A stretch of 64,000 nt of DNA, taken from contig JAMXDE010000020.1 of assembly GCA_026770025.1 (NCBI GenBank), positions 620,001 through 684,000 of the forward strand, written 5' to 3'. Made by a program: the position numbers and the translations under genes. The DNA is from Craspedostauros australis (Eukaryota > Bacillariophyta > Bacillariophyceae > Mastogloiales > Achnanthaceae). This document shows positions 9,650-21,155 of the stretch, piece after piece; the first letter of the stretch is position 1; each line of letters opens with the position of its first letter. Below the pieces are notes generated by a model. That model did not search any database. It was not told where the DNA came from and saw nothing but the letters and a program-made list of their open reading frames with translations.

Positions 9650-10807
9650 ATGATGATCACCAGATCAGCAGTGTGCCTGCTCGTGGCATCCTCTCTGGCG
9701 CAAGCGTCGGCGTTCGTCGTGCCATTGGCTGGAAGATATTCCCAGCAGGCCACCGGCAGCAGCAGCAGCAGCACAAGCAGTCTTTCTGCTGATTCTGGAA
9801 CGCCGAAGGGCCCAGCCGGAAGCTTTTTCAATCCCATCCCTGATGATGCGGGCAATGACGACGACAGCAGCGGCAAGGAAGGCGAGGCTGAGGGTGCCAC
9901 AAGCCAGAGCAACGATGATAAACCGGAGGGGGACATGGAAGATGAACTCTTTCAAGTACTGAGACAGCGCAAGGGGGCAGCCAAAGTTTACAAGCCTTCC
10001 ACGATCAAGGGTGTGCCAACATCGAAAGCGACAGGTGAGAATCCAAGCACATGCTTGCTGCCTGTTGAAGCGATTGCATGTCGCAGCACCATTTCATTTT
10101 GTGACCGTATTGAAACCCTATCGATTATCCTTTTGGATGATTTGACGGAGTTGCTTTGATAAGATGATCATGCCCTGCATAATGGTCGAAGAGCTTGGGG
10201 CATTCATCTTCAGATATCAAATGCCAACAAACAGATCAGTCATCTGAAGCATTCTCACAAACACTGTCATCCTTGATGTATGGTATCATGCATACGACCT
10301 GCGACACTCGATTGCCACGGGGGTTCGTCAAACGCACATGAATACATCCGTATATGCATTGTATTCGCCCATGCATGTGTCCATGTGAACTTCACGTCAA
10401 CAGGATTCGGAGCACCGAAGAAGACGTCGTCGAAACCGTACGTGGCAATAGGACCACCCGACAAACGGGTTAATGATCCAACAAAGCCTGAATACGACGA
10501 CCAAGGATACACGCTTTATTCTGACGAGAAGACTGGAGAGAAATCGCGTGTATTCGAAGCGCTTGTGGACTACCCTTGCATTTTCACGATGAAGATTGTG
10601 GGCGCCAACGAGGGTGCATTCGTGGAAGAGATGGTCGCCTTGGTGGCCGAAGCCTGCGAAACGGAGCTTGCCAACGTCACTCATTCAACCAGAGTGATGG
10701 GAAAATGGATGAGCGTGACTGTCAAGACACCCATCCAAAGCGCTGAGATGCTGTACTCCCTGTACGCAAAGGTCGATCAGGATCCAAGAGTGAAGTTCAA
10801 GTTTTGA
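9650..10807 (+). CDS. Plastid-targeted DUF493 (YbeD-like) protein
   Basis: Two exons, 9650-10034 and 10404-10807, encode 262 residues; donor GTGAGA, acceptor AACAG, split Gly codon. The N-terminus is a signal peptide ending LAQASAFVVPLAG, a textbook ASAF plastid-import motif for secondary red plastids. A Ser/Gly/Asp-rich linker follows. The C-terminal ~90 residues are the DUF493 fold: ALVDYPCIFTMKIVGANEG, FVEEMVALVAEACE, GKWMSVTVKTPIQSAEMLYS, LYAKVDQDPRVKFKF. Plant plastids carry similar proteins; the bacterial relative YbeD is a small ferredoxin-like ACT-type fold of unclear role, thought to be regulatory. No catalytic residues are evident. Convergent with AOX across 0.8 kb. Confidence 0.85.
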
Positions 10808-11619
10808 ATATGGCGTGCAGTATCTGTTGAAGATATAATGCATTGAATGCTTCTCAGCAGCACCTGCATCTTCTGCTGCTGCGATTGCGATTGCAGGCAA
10901 CGGCAGTTACGATGGTATGCACGTTTGTCCGAGTGGTATGGTGCTCTCCGTGCATAAATTGTCTACCAGAGTCAGAGCTTCTTGGGTAGAGATACGTACA
11001 CGTGGCAAGCATTATACATTCTTTGTTTGCGTGTTTGCGTGATTGATTCATTGCTTGCTTTATTGATGATCCAGATTTGAAGAAGCAGAATCGTCGGCCC
11101 TGTCTGGCCAGAACGTTCTACGTGTACTGCGGTGCTATACTCGTCTTTATTTCAATACTCTGGAGAGTAGTCCAACATTGCACGGCACGGTCATCCACGG
11201 ACAGGTCGATGACGGCAAAGCAACATTCCATCCCGCGTGCTCCATGCTATTATGCGAATGGCACATCACAGAATACTGTGTGACATTTTTTCGCTTTCGC
11301 GGAAGTAAAGTGTTATACTGAGTATCGACGTTTGCATGAGGCCCAGCAGACCGCGGGTCGCTACCTCAGCTTTCGCGTAATTGCATGGCATGGCATGGCA
11401 CGTGAAGTACTCGTGCGGGTGTCCGTACCCGCAGGTACTCCACCAGCGTGTATATGTATTTGAATTTGTTCTTTGAGCAGAGTACGGAGAACGCGAGCAC
11501 AATAAAAGAGAAGTCAAGTCACGCTGTCACAAATGGAGCACGGTTCTCCATGGCAGCTCATCGATGGTTGACCTGCTTCCTCCCTTCATCGTCCGGCAAC
11601 CATCTCGTCGTGTTCAGAT
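10808..11619. other. Convergent intergenic region
   Basis: 812 bp between the stops of the DUF493 gene and AOX. It contains a GCATG repeat near 11383-11400, a GTACTCGTG element at 11407-11415 and a short hairpin at 11414-11433. No gene seen. Confidence 0.55.
11414..11433. other. Perfect 7-bp hairpin
   Basis: TGCGGGT and ACCCGCA are exact inverted copies around a 6-nt loop, between the 3' ends of two convergent genes. A role in 3'-end formation is possible but not shown. Confidence 0.5.
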
Positions 11620-13585
11620 CTAGTCCTTTCCTCTGGTCATCAGGGCCTTGACGTACTTGGTCAGCATGACATCAAGCTTCGACTCAGGATCGTACAAAGG
11701 GTTGATCTGACCTTCCTTGACGCCTGAGAGGAGGTGGTTGACATCGCGGTGTTCTGCCTCGTCGGCGCGCACGGCATACATCAAGTCCAGTACGGTTCCT
11801 GTCTCACCGAGCTTCCAGTAGGCACGGGCGATCTTGGGTGGTTGTTCGGTGCGCCATGCCGCGAGCTCGTTGTCCTCCGGTGCATTCTCAATCGCCTTGA
11901 TGATCTTTGTGTATGTGGAGCAAGCCTCCTCTTCGACGTAGCCGACGAAACGGTGGCAGAATGCCGGGCTCAGGATGTATGCGGTGGTGAATGCGAGGCC
12001 GAAACCGAACTGGCCCACGATGACGGCGGCGCGCAGGGTCATGCCTGGATCCTTCATTCGGACGAATGTCAGCAAGTGCATGCTGTGGAACATGGTCAAG
12101 TAATTAGAGTCCATAGACCAGGCGTGCGTTCAGGAACGCCGTCGTCAATCCAAGCAAAATTCGTGAGAGAGGGTGTGAGACGGCATCAGTGAGCAGACCG
12201 CAGTCTCCTTGTTCGAGATTCGATCGATCGACTGCCGCTTCGCTCGTTCTTTTGTCCATCCACAGAACGAATTGGATCTGTCGAGCGGAGCGCAGTCCAC
12301 TTGTGTCGCAAGCACGCACCACACAAGCGCGCCAACGAAGTGAAAAGCCAAGCATACATTCACAGGTTTGGTGTATGCAGCGGGATAGAAACACTCGCAC
12401 TCAGATATCCGTAGAGCAGGCATGACGGAATGGAGAAAAAGAGTCAAGCAAGTGGAGGTGAAGTAGACGTACCGTTCATTGTTTGCCTCTTCGAGGAAAA
12501 GCTGCATGTAGCCACCATCGGCCTTCATGGTGCGAAGAGAGCGGAAGTGTCTCACGATGGCCTGTACTCGTATGTTGACGAGACGATAGAGTTGCACGGC
12601 AGAATCAGATGGTGACAACCGAGAAAGGGCAAAAGCAGGGAGAATGCAATCAAATGTGTACACATGGGAGATCGATAATGATGAGATTTGAGAATGCAAG
12701 GACAGTGCATGCCAGCATAAGAGCGTCATGCAGCGATGAACATGCCATGGTGCTGCAGGACGCGACGCAACAAAAGCATATCGCAAGGTTGTCAACGCAT
12801 CTTTCACTTACAGCAACCATCCCGGGGACCGCAGCGATCGTCTCGAGGTAGATTGTGCGGTTGAGCACGTTGTTTGCGGTGATGTTGTCGCTCCTCCAAT
12901 TGGTGGCGGCATCGAAGAGGACACGCACTCCTTTGACGGAGTTGTACGCCATCTTGTCGATGATGCCCTTTGGCTCGACATGGGTGAGCTTCACATCGAG
13001 CTCCTCTGTCGTGTAATGTCCGTGAGATTTGCCAAGGTTGATGAACTCAACGCCATCTCTGCCGATGCCCAGCGGATGACGTCCACTCTCACGGAAGTGC
13101 TGAGTGTGGTCGTCGTCCGTCGAGGTGGAGATGCCTGAGACGGCGCCTCGGTCGGCTACACGGTCGATGGCTTCGATGAAATTGTCAAAGCGAACAGAGC
13201 CTCCTGCCTTGGCGGCGTAGTAGAGCTCCCCGATCTCGACGACTTCTTCATCGGTGAAGACGTCACAGTGTTTGTGCAGGAGCTGCTTCAGCTCTTCGGC
13301 ATCCAAACGTCCGTTGTTGTCCTTGTCGACCGCCATGAGCTCCGCCTTGATTTGACGCACCATGCTCTTGTCGAGCGACTTGAGGGGTCTCTCGACGAAG
13401 CCGGGGACATTGTCAACAGTTGGCGCTGCTTGCGCGGAGAAGGGTCGGAAAGAGATGGCCGAGGCTGGTGCTGCGGCGTTGAAAGACTTGAGGGAAGAGG
13501 ACCTGAAAGCGGTGGCACCAAGACGGAGCGTGCTCCGGCTGGTTGACAGCTTCGTCAGGCGTTGGACAGCGGTGACGGAGAACAT
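11620..13585 (-). CDS. AOX: Alternative oxidase with N-terminal EF-hand domain
   Basis: Three exons, 12812-13585, 12473-12561 and 11620-12082, give 441 residues. The splices restore PGMVA|AIVRHFRSLR and EANNER|MHLLTF, both family hallmarks. Residues 1-50 are a Ser/Arg-rich mitochondrial presequence. Residues ~75-140 form an EF-hand pair: the first loop DKDNNGRLDAEE (87-98) has all Ca-binding positions; the second is degenerate. Residues ~205-430 are the di-iron oxidase, with E248 in LET, E287 and H290 (ExxH), EEEA at 338-341, and E396/H399 in DEAEHRDVNH. It reduces oxygen with ubiquinol in the inner mitochondrial membrane, bypassing proton pumping. The EF-hand addition makes it longer than ordinary AOX (~350) and suggests calcium control, which is inference. 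Confidence 0.93.
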
Positions 13586-14347
13586 GGTTCAAGGTTTTTG
13601 CTTTTTATGACGATGCAAGACAGCAATTTGTCGCGTTCCAATCGAGGTGGGTGAGTCGGCTCCACCCTCACTGTTGGGTCTCTGCAGTTGTGGTCGTTCG
13701 CATGACCGTATCCGTTTCCTTCCACCCGCAATTGCGCTCACACTTCCGGCCTGCGCGAGGGGGAATTCCATGGAAAGTTGGCCTTGTATTTTCCTCTTGC
13801 GTTCGCATCTTCGTGGGCCGGATGAAGCGATCCTTGGCCATTTGGTGTTCGCGTTTCTCGGACTTGAAACACCTGTCCAATGCAAACCGAAGCATTCTTC
13901 CACATTCGGCGAAAGACGAGAAGCGGAGATGACCAGGGCACCACGTGGGCAACCAAATGCAAGATGACAGTCACGCTGCTTCGGACGATGCGATAAAGTT
14001 TGACGCCACCACCATCCTGCCCCTTGAAACAGCATCTGTGCGGTGATACGGATGGCATTGGTGGGTGGACATGTTGAAGAACTTGTTCAGCGACGATCTT
14101 CCGATTTCTCAGGTTCTCTTTTGTTGTGTCCAGCTTCCACGACTGAAGAGCAGATTGGCTGAATCCCAGAAAATGATGACGGACTGTGGGAATGATGCGG
14201 TCTATGGAAGGTGAAAGCTTTAGAGCATTCACGTTAGCCTTTCGCCCAGGTAGTCTTTCTTGGATCCAGGCATCCAAATGTTCACACATCCATGCGCCAT
14301 GCATCGACACGCTGTGGCGAGCAACGTCGCCGTTCACGGTGCCGCGA
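13586..14347. other. Intergenic region
   Basis: 762 bp upstream of AOX and downstream of the unknown gene at 14348. Several overlapping open frames occur on both strands (up to ~230 codons), but none resembles a protein and they overlap one another, so I call none. Confidence 0.5.
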
Positions 14348-15136
14348 TCAAATGAAAAAGAGCCGAACCATGGCGCCTCCAGCTGTCTGCAAGTATTCTG
14401 GGTTTGTGTCGGCCAAATGTTCGATACCCACGACCTCACAGTTCGCTTGTTGGTACATCTGGATCTCGTCGGACGGGTGTTTCAGCACAAATTCATTCGC
14501 AAGCGTCTTCCAACCCTCTTCACCGTCCCTGTACGTGCCAACTCCAACCACAGAATGGCCTTTGCGAGGGACGCCCGTCGCCATAGCTTCAACGGCTCCG
14601 TACGCTTTGGTGTCAGCAGCCTTGAGTTCCGCCAGCGCTTCGCTTGTTTCTTCTCCTCTCAAGCAAGCCGACACCCACTCGCAGAGCCCGGCCAATGATG
14701 CGAGCGCCTGGGGCTGAACGCCCTGCGATGAAGAATCTTGAAGCGCCGCCTGCACCAACGGCTCTCCAATCTTGACGAGAGGAAGGTGATCGTGAAAGCT
14801 CCTGGCGCCGAACATCATATTCCGGCTGCCAATGATCGCGCCAACCTTTGACGGCACATCCTGTGCGGTATGGTAATCGGCGGAAGCCTCCGGAGGCACC
14901 AGCATGTACTGCGATGGCTTGGTGTAATCATCGCCGCCCTGCTTGACGACCACATATGTCTCCAGAACTGTTTCCAGAGACGGCGGGGAAGACGACGCAG
15001 ACACTGAAGCCGCTCGGCTGAACCACCGCAACGTCGTCTGTCCTTGAATGCCCTGCTGCAGAACCTGGCTGTTACCGCAGTGACAGCCAAGAACGCACAA
15101 CAGCCTCCTACCCCGACCCACTTGTGACATCATCAT
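14348..15136 (-). CDS. Unknown protein, probably organelle-targeted
   Basis: 262 residues from the first ATG of a longer open frame. I do not recognise the family. The N-terminus (MMMSQVGRGRRLLCVLG, then TTLRWFSRAASVSASS) is basic, Ser-rich and without acidic residues, which suits a mitochondrial presequence. The rest is a soluble alpha/beta-looking protein with segments such as LETVLETYVVVKQGGDDYT, KVGAIIGSRNMMFGARSFH, VVGVGTYRDGEEGWKTLAN and QANCEVVGIEHLADTNPEYL. No membrane segment or repeat. Balanced composition and absence of low complexity favour a real gene. Divergent from the HSF-type gene. Confidence 0.6.
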   Translation of the reverse strand: MMMSQVGRGRRLLCVLGCHCGNSQVLQQGIQGQTTLRWFSRAASVSASSSPPSLETVLETYVVVKQGGDDYTKPSQYMLVPPEASADYHTAQDVPSKVGAIIGSRNMMFGARSFHDHLPLVKIGEPLVQAALQDSSSQGVQPQALASLAGLCEWVSACLRGEETSEALAELKAADTKAYGAVEAMATGVPRKGHSVVGVGTYRDGEEGWKTLANEFVLKHPSDEIQMYQQANCEVVGIEHLADTNPEYLQTAGGAMVRLFFI

Positions 15137-16579
15137 GAAAAGGTTTGCGAAGTGAGGTGTCTCGAGGAATGAAGCAACGGCAGCGGGGATGGATGCAACG
15201 GTTGGGGACTTGCGACGGCTTGGTCGTCGTTGGCGTGTGGTCGTTGACCTGTATCTTGGTGATGGATTGTGGTTGTGTTGTGTGTTTGCACACTCTTTGT
15301 CCGTCCCAAGCGAACGAAGTCGAATACCAGTCTGACCGTGTGTCCGCGCGTACGTGTTTCTCAACTCTATTGTGAACACAACACGGAACTCGACTCCATT
15401 ATTTTTGTAATATTGTAAAGGAAATGATAAATCACCCGAATATCTTGAAACGTGATTGACGATTCACAACTAGCAATGGATACGGGATTGGCTCGTTCTG
15501 GTGCAAATAAAGAAACATTACAAAAGCCTGGCCAACCATCCTGCCCTCTTTTTGTGCAGTTGGACACCCCCAAAATCGCGAACCGCAACGAAGAACGAGG
15601 ATCTTTGCCTCGTCAGCCGGTTGGGCGCCGCTGTTGCCACCGACATCGGAACGAATCCATCATTCATCATCAACCTCCAACTTTGGCTCCCCGCGCGAAG
15701 TGCAATACCAACCATACCAAGATGATGATGCAGGCGCCGTCACAACCAAGATGCCGCCTCGATGCCGACTGGGCGAACAGGTGGCAAAGCAAGAGCCAGA
15801 AGGTGTGAATGGAGAAGCATCTTTGTTGTAATACATGTGGCCCTTCAATGGTGTCCCCGCACATCAGTTTTGGATATCTCCCACATTGGCGCGAAAAGGA
15901 AGCATGATGACATTCCTGAGCCGATGGCAATGACAGGGGGTTGGCTGGACGGGCATCGGCAGCCGAGGCAAGACATGGACAGCCCATCCAGCTCCAAGCG
16001 CATCTGCTGTTCTTCGCATGCGCCGTACATACACACACGCACACCAGTACGGACTGTTCTCCAACATCCCTCCGACTCTGCTGTGTGCTCCCGATCAATA
16101 TCGCTACGGGTTTCTGCCATCAGAGCAGAGATCTGCGATCCCTTCGCCCATCAAAAGCAGAGGAGAAACGAGGGCATAGGCGCCAACCCATGCGATGAGC
16201 ACGAAGTAGTACAGAAGAAGCAGACCAAAGTCATCGCTCATTGTCCATCGCACACTACCCATTGTCCATTGCTCTGCTACAAGATCCAGAACGGTGAGTG
16301 CTGCCCAATCCAACCTGCCATGCATGAGACATCTTGCTGCTGCTCTCGATGGCCAGCGCATCCACACCGCATCTGGTTCGCAACACGATTCGCCCACACT
16401 ATTGTTTGCGCCAACGGTAAGCACGCATCATCTCACATCTCACTCTCTTGCACTTGCTGACATTGCTTCTTGTGCCTCTGTCGTGTGGATCACCATCTGC
16501 CATCAATCAGGAAGACTCACGCTTCATCCAATACCATTCAGATCGCATTAGAGTACGCGCAGGTAACGCAAGACACAAG
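15137..16579. promoter_or_regulatory. Divergent upstream region, unknown gene / HSF-type gene
   Basis: 1.4 kb between two start codons on opposite strands. It has good donor-like sequences (GGTGAGTG near 16293, GGTAAGCA near 16418, GGTAACGC near 16562), so untranslated 5' exons of the HSF-type gene are possible. An ATG-started frame of ~230 codons from 15762 shows no recognisable protein. Confidence 0.4.
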
Positions 16580-19500
16580 ATGGAGCCGCTGCATCCTTGT
16601 GGCACAAGCGATGCGCAGCCTCGTCGCTACACCCATGCTAGATGTCAGTCTCATCGCAAGACTTCATCTCTGTCGCAAAATGCAGGTATCAAGGTAGACG
16701 ACAGTGGATGCATCCAACAATCCCTCACAAGCGACAGCGACAGCGCCATCCCGAATGCCAACACCAACATTGTTGACATCATTGCTCTGCACGGGATCAA
16801 GCAAGAACCACAAGATAGCAATAGTGATGATGATAGTCATGATGACATTGGTTGTGAGAACGAAGAGAACTTGTCGAGCGTCGCAAACCAAATGGAGGTA
16901 AGGACACAAGTCAGCAACAAGCGGGGCGTCCACAATGGAGAGCGCAGCCTGATCCTTGTTGGAGGTCGCACTCCTCTGTGCACGTTTCAAGGAACCTGTG
17001 TCTACTTCCTCGACGTAGATTCCATCAGACCAGCACCAACTTACCCCACGCACTTTGTTTGTTCGTTCATTTGTTCATTTCTCAACTCGGCGCAATCGGC
17101 GCTAACGCCTTCATCTCGCCGCGCGAATACACAGCGTCCTGTTGGCAAAAGCATACATGCAAGCAACATCCGCAACATGGCGTTGATCGCAAAGCGACAA
17201 CCATCGAACCAAGACGGAATTGGTCTCCGCCTTACTCCATGGACTGCTCTGGCCACACACACAACCGCAGGAGCAATCGCCGGTGGGGAACAAGCCAAAC
17301 GCACCAACAATATCAAGAGGAGCAATGGCAACGCCGGTCCTACTCGTATTCCTGACGAAGCCAACGTCGCCGCTGCAATCAAACAGGAAGAAACCGAGCA
17401 AAAGACCCCTTCTCAACTGTTGCGATTCTTGCGAGCGTCGTCTTCGAGACGTGGACGAAAGGTCATCGAACCGACTTCCTCGCACCATCCAGCCCGATCG
17501 CAACTCAAATGCCCACCGCCACCACATCTCTCACAGCCATCGCCGGCGCCTGCCCGAAGCAACAACAACCGTGGAACAAACCACCGGATTTCACGGCGGG
17601 TGAGCAGGTCCATGGAACGGCAGCGAAGGCGCGCGTTGGAGCTCCTTCCTCGGAAGCAATATCTTTCCTCTGTTCTCATGCAAGATGATCAGCATCCGCT
17701 GGTCGTCACAGAGGCCCCTGAAATTGCTCCCATCTCCCATGGCCACTCCAAAAGCAGCGTAGCTACTACTCGTAGCAACATCGACTCAACCAACGACCAA
17801 CCTCAGAGTGCTCTTGAATTATTGTCAGCCTCAAAAGCAAAGTCAACAGCAAAGACCAAGGCACGATCCACGTTCAAGTCGGAGAACAAGAATCGCCGTA
17901 CACCATTACTCTCTCGCACAGCAGGGCGATCTCGACGTCTCATTCCCTTTCCACAACGCGTGCACCACATGATATGTGATCTTGATTCATCATCGCAAGA
18001 CGACGGTCCCTTCGAATGGTCACCCGATGGCATCGGCTTTACATATGATCGGAACCACCCGGATATACCAACGACCCTGTCCCGATACTTTGCACGTGAG
18101 TAGTCGCTATGGCAGCCCAACCCAAAGTGTCCGTCTCCCAATGTGTGTCATGCCATCATTCGTTCCCGACTTGTCCCGGCGTTCTGTTGTGGCGGAGGTG
18201 TCCTTCGTTGCACGCCATCGCGCGCGCTCTCACCAAATCGTCTTTCGATTGTCCGGGTCTATTCTTACCCTTGCAACCTTGGATGTTTCGTCTACTTACC
18301 TACGCACTGGTGTCCTTGTAATGGTAGACGACAAGATATCATCGTTTCGTAGGCTCTTGAATGCACATGGCTGGCGCACATGGTCCAACAAGTAAGTAGA
18401 GAAACAGAGTGTGACATTCACATGTACACCACTGCATGTCTTGCATGACGCGGCTTCGACAGCCATCTTGTTTCAGTGCCCGTCCGTATCTTCATATCTG
18501 CTCAGTTGATGCTCTCAAAGAGTCTCTCAACATCCCCGCACCCTATGCATCCTACTCTGATCCGCTCTGCTATGATTTGGCCCGCTGTACTTCTATTTCC
18601 TGATACAATCGCTTCTATTGATCCTCCCTACATCTTCGCCATAATCCCATTCGGCTATCAAGACTCCGAACATGTGTCTACCATCCGCTCTTCCATCGGG
18701 ATCTCGACAAGTGCACCTTGGAGGCTATCACACGCAAGACACGATCGAAGTACAGATACATACCGCTGCCGAATATCGAACCGGCAAGCGCAAAGCATGC
18801 GCAGACCCAAGGAGATCAACAGTCGCCAGTCCAACATGGAGGAGAGACATCAGACTCGAAAAATGCAAAGACAAGCACAGCGACGGAGATGGAGACAAAC
18901 ACGACAACAACAACTGCAGACGCAGCATCAAACAACAAGACAGCAAACATCCATCGCATAGACTTTGCGCCCCGGCAGTATGGCCAAGCAGCGGTGATCC
19001 AACTTGTCCGCCGGCCTCACGTCATGCTGATGAGAGCGCATCCATCTCAAAACATCCGCCGCAATGGGGCCACCACCATCTCACAAGACGGCCCACACGC
19101 CGAATCTCTCACACTCAGCCACTCGTCTACCGTCGCGGGCGGCAGCCGTATGCAAATGATCAATCCACGATCTGCGCCAGATGGGTCTGGGATAAGCGCC
19201 ATCCCCAATGAAACTGCTGCCTGGGCGTGTCGCAGTTTTCTCAGTAACCAGGATCAGCCTCCTGCCACAGAGATGCTGCGGGAGCCGTTGGGATCGCTTG
19301 CTTTGGCGCGGCACTTGGACTTTAAGTCTATTGCAACGGGTGTATCCAAGTGGTACGATGAGCCGCAGCAGACGTCACCGGGGCGCCCGTCTTGTGTTCC
19401 GTGGGAGCCTCCCCACAATAACGCTGTCGGATGGACGACGCCACATCACAACACGCCTCTATCACCACGTTGGGGCAATCAAGAACTTCCCTCTCGGCGC

Positions 19501-19749
19501 AGCCATCGCCTTGATAGCCGCGCCGCAGCTGCTCTGACCGATGAAAAAGATGAGATTGCAGCATCCGTCGGTCCACCACTCCGATTACCGTCCCCACATT
19601 CTCGTCACAGGCAGTCCGATGAGCATAACTCAGATCCACTGAAGATGACAGTGCGGAACCCTTTGCTGGATATGTGCTTCTCGCCAATCCAAACTGCTTC
19701 CATCACCCCGTCCAGTCCATCTCCGAACCATACGAGTCCGATGGAATGA
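16580..19749 (+). CDS. Heat-shock-factor-type transcription factor
   Basis: Exons 16580-18095, 18328-18391 and 18663-19749 give about 888 residues. The DNA-binding domain, split by both introns, is readable only after splicing: PFPQRVHHMI (~456-465), PFEWSPDGIGFTYDR, LSRYFAHDKISSFRRLLNAH (~501-520), GWRTWSNK, then YHPLFHRDLDKC. This follows the HSF pattern (FP.KLH.ML; I.W...G..F.V; RYF.H.KFSSF.RQLN.YGF; Y.H..F.R). Basic, Ser/Thr-rich flanks have no visible heptad-repeat trimerisation region. A sumoylation-like IKQE occurs twice. A further in-frame intron at 16898-17134 (GTAAGG...CACAG) is possible. Diatoms hold many HSF genes; targets are unknown. The domain sits mid-protein rather than at the N-terminus, which is unusual. 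Confidence 0.75.
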
Positions 19750-21155
19750 TCGCCAAAGAACGACATACACTCTGAGCAGACATGCCATACCATGCAAACA
19801 TGCACATCCATCTTCATATTCATATTCATAAACCAAACAATCCTCCCCCAAGACTACACATTGGAAAGAGTTTCTTCTGGCGATGCGTGTCATCGCAGAG
19901 TACACTAGGTAGTGTACCACTACGAGCATTCTGTTACTCCTTGACCTCCGTCGACGTTGATTGTTTCCAAATCCACGCTGTGCCTCTTGGGATCACAACC
20001 GTTGGAACAAAAGCAAACTCGCAGCCTCGACGAACCTCTCGGAAGAGCGTGAAGACGAAGACGCATGCAAGAGCGCTATCAAAGATGGAGATCGAAGAGA
20101 GGGCGAATGATACCAACTGCGTTCACGTCCATCTCCTGTTGCGATGAATACGAGTGGATGAATGAATGAATGAATCCAATAGCAGAGGGAGAGGGAGAGC
20201 GACGGGGATGAGACGCGTCAGCAAATGAGCGAACACCAACTGTACCATGAGAGGGGACGAATTACTCTCTTGATCATGCAGCAGTTTCGCCAACAATGAT
20301 GACACTTGCTCTTCTTTGATACATGTGTAAGTATACTTCATAGAACACTACGAGGCTGCCAAGATAGAGCCGTTGGCCTATTCAATGGATCTGCGCGAGG
20401 GTGAATCGTATCAGACGCAACGGTCACGCCTTTGGATTCCAGATGTCTCGTGGGATCACATCAACCAAACAACAACGGAAGAACGTGGGAACTCCGCGCC
20501 AAGGTATTGCGGGAACAGGGAGTATCGAGGTTGGATCGAAACGGACTGATCGTGGAAACTCTCCATCACGAAAACCATAGTCCCGTGGAACCTAAAGCAT
20601 GGCAAGTCAGAGCATGCAGTATCAAGCGCTATGGGCAGGGAAGGAGTGGCTTCGCAATCAGCTTACATAATTTGATCTCACACTTCAGAATCACTTCCAA
20701 CCGACGCATACGTACGCCAGGACGCACACAAGCACAACTGGGGCAATCCATCCATCCATCCAGTGAGTGGTGACAGAGATAGCCGCAGAGCAACTTCCGC
20801 ACATGAACTTATTTGCGTCTATGCTTGTAATCAGCCTTTCGCTTGCGTCGCACTTGCGATTGAACATGCGATTGCATCTGCCGTGTGTCGATACCGTGGA
20901 ATTCGAATTCTTCCAACAACTCCAACTCGCTCATCATTGGCATCATTTTTGTGATTGGTTCATTTTCCGCTTTCATGCTCGTTCGCCTGCATTCCCTGCT
21001 GCATATTTCTGCCGCTTCCCTATGATTGAAGACACACGCCGAAAGCACAATTGACATACAAGTACAAACTTGCCAGCACATCCAATCCTGAGCAATCAGC
21101 ACCCAAAACTCAACAGAGAACTGCCAACAATCTTCCGAGAGCCGGCGATTTGATC
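19750..21155. other. Intergenic region
   Basis: 1.4 kb between the HSF-type gene and the ankyrin gene, both plus strand. It holds inverted repeats at 19900-19923 and a GAAT repeat near 20159-20176. No recognisable coding sequence. Confidence 0.5.
19900..19923. repeat. Two overlapping inverted repeats
   Basis: GTACACTA-GG-TAGTGTAC (19900-19917) is a perfect 8-bp inverted repeat. It overlaps GTAGTG-TAC-CACTAC (19909-19923). Located ~150 bp past the HSF-type stop codon. Confidence 0.75.

Noticed and set aside
13738-14439. 233-codon minus-strand frame overlapping the end of the unknown gene
   Set aside because: Overlaps other frames, no family, Trp/Arg/His-rich composition typical of chance.
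15762-16460. 232-codon plus-strand frame upstream of the HSF-type gene
   Set aside because: Cys/His/Arg-rich, no similarity, competes with several overlapping frames; more likely leader or intron sequence.
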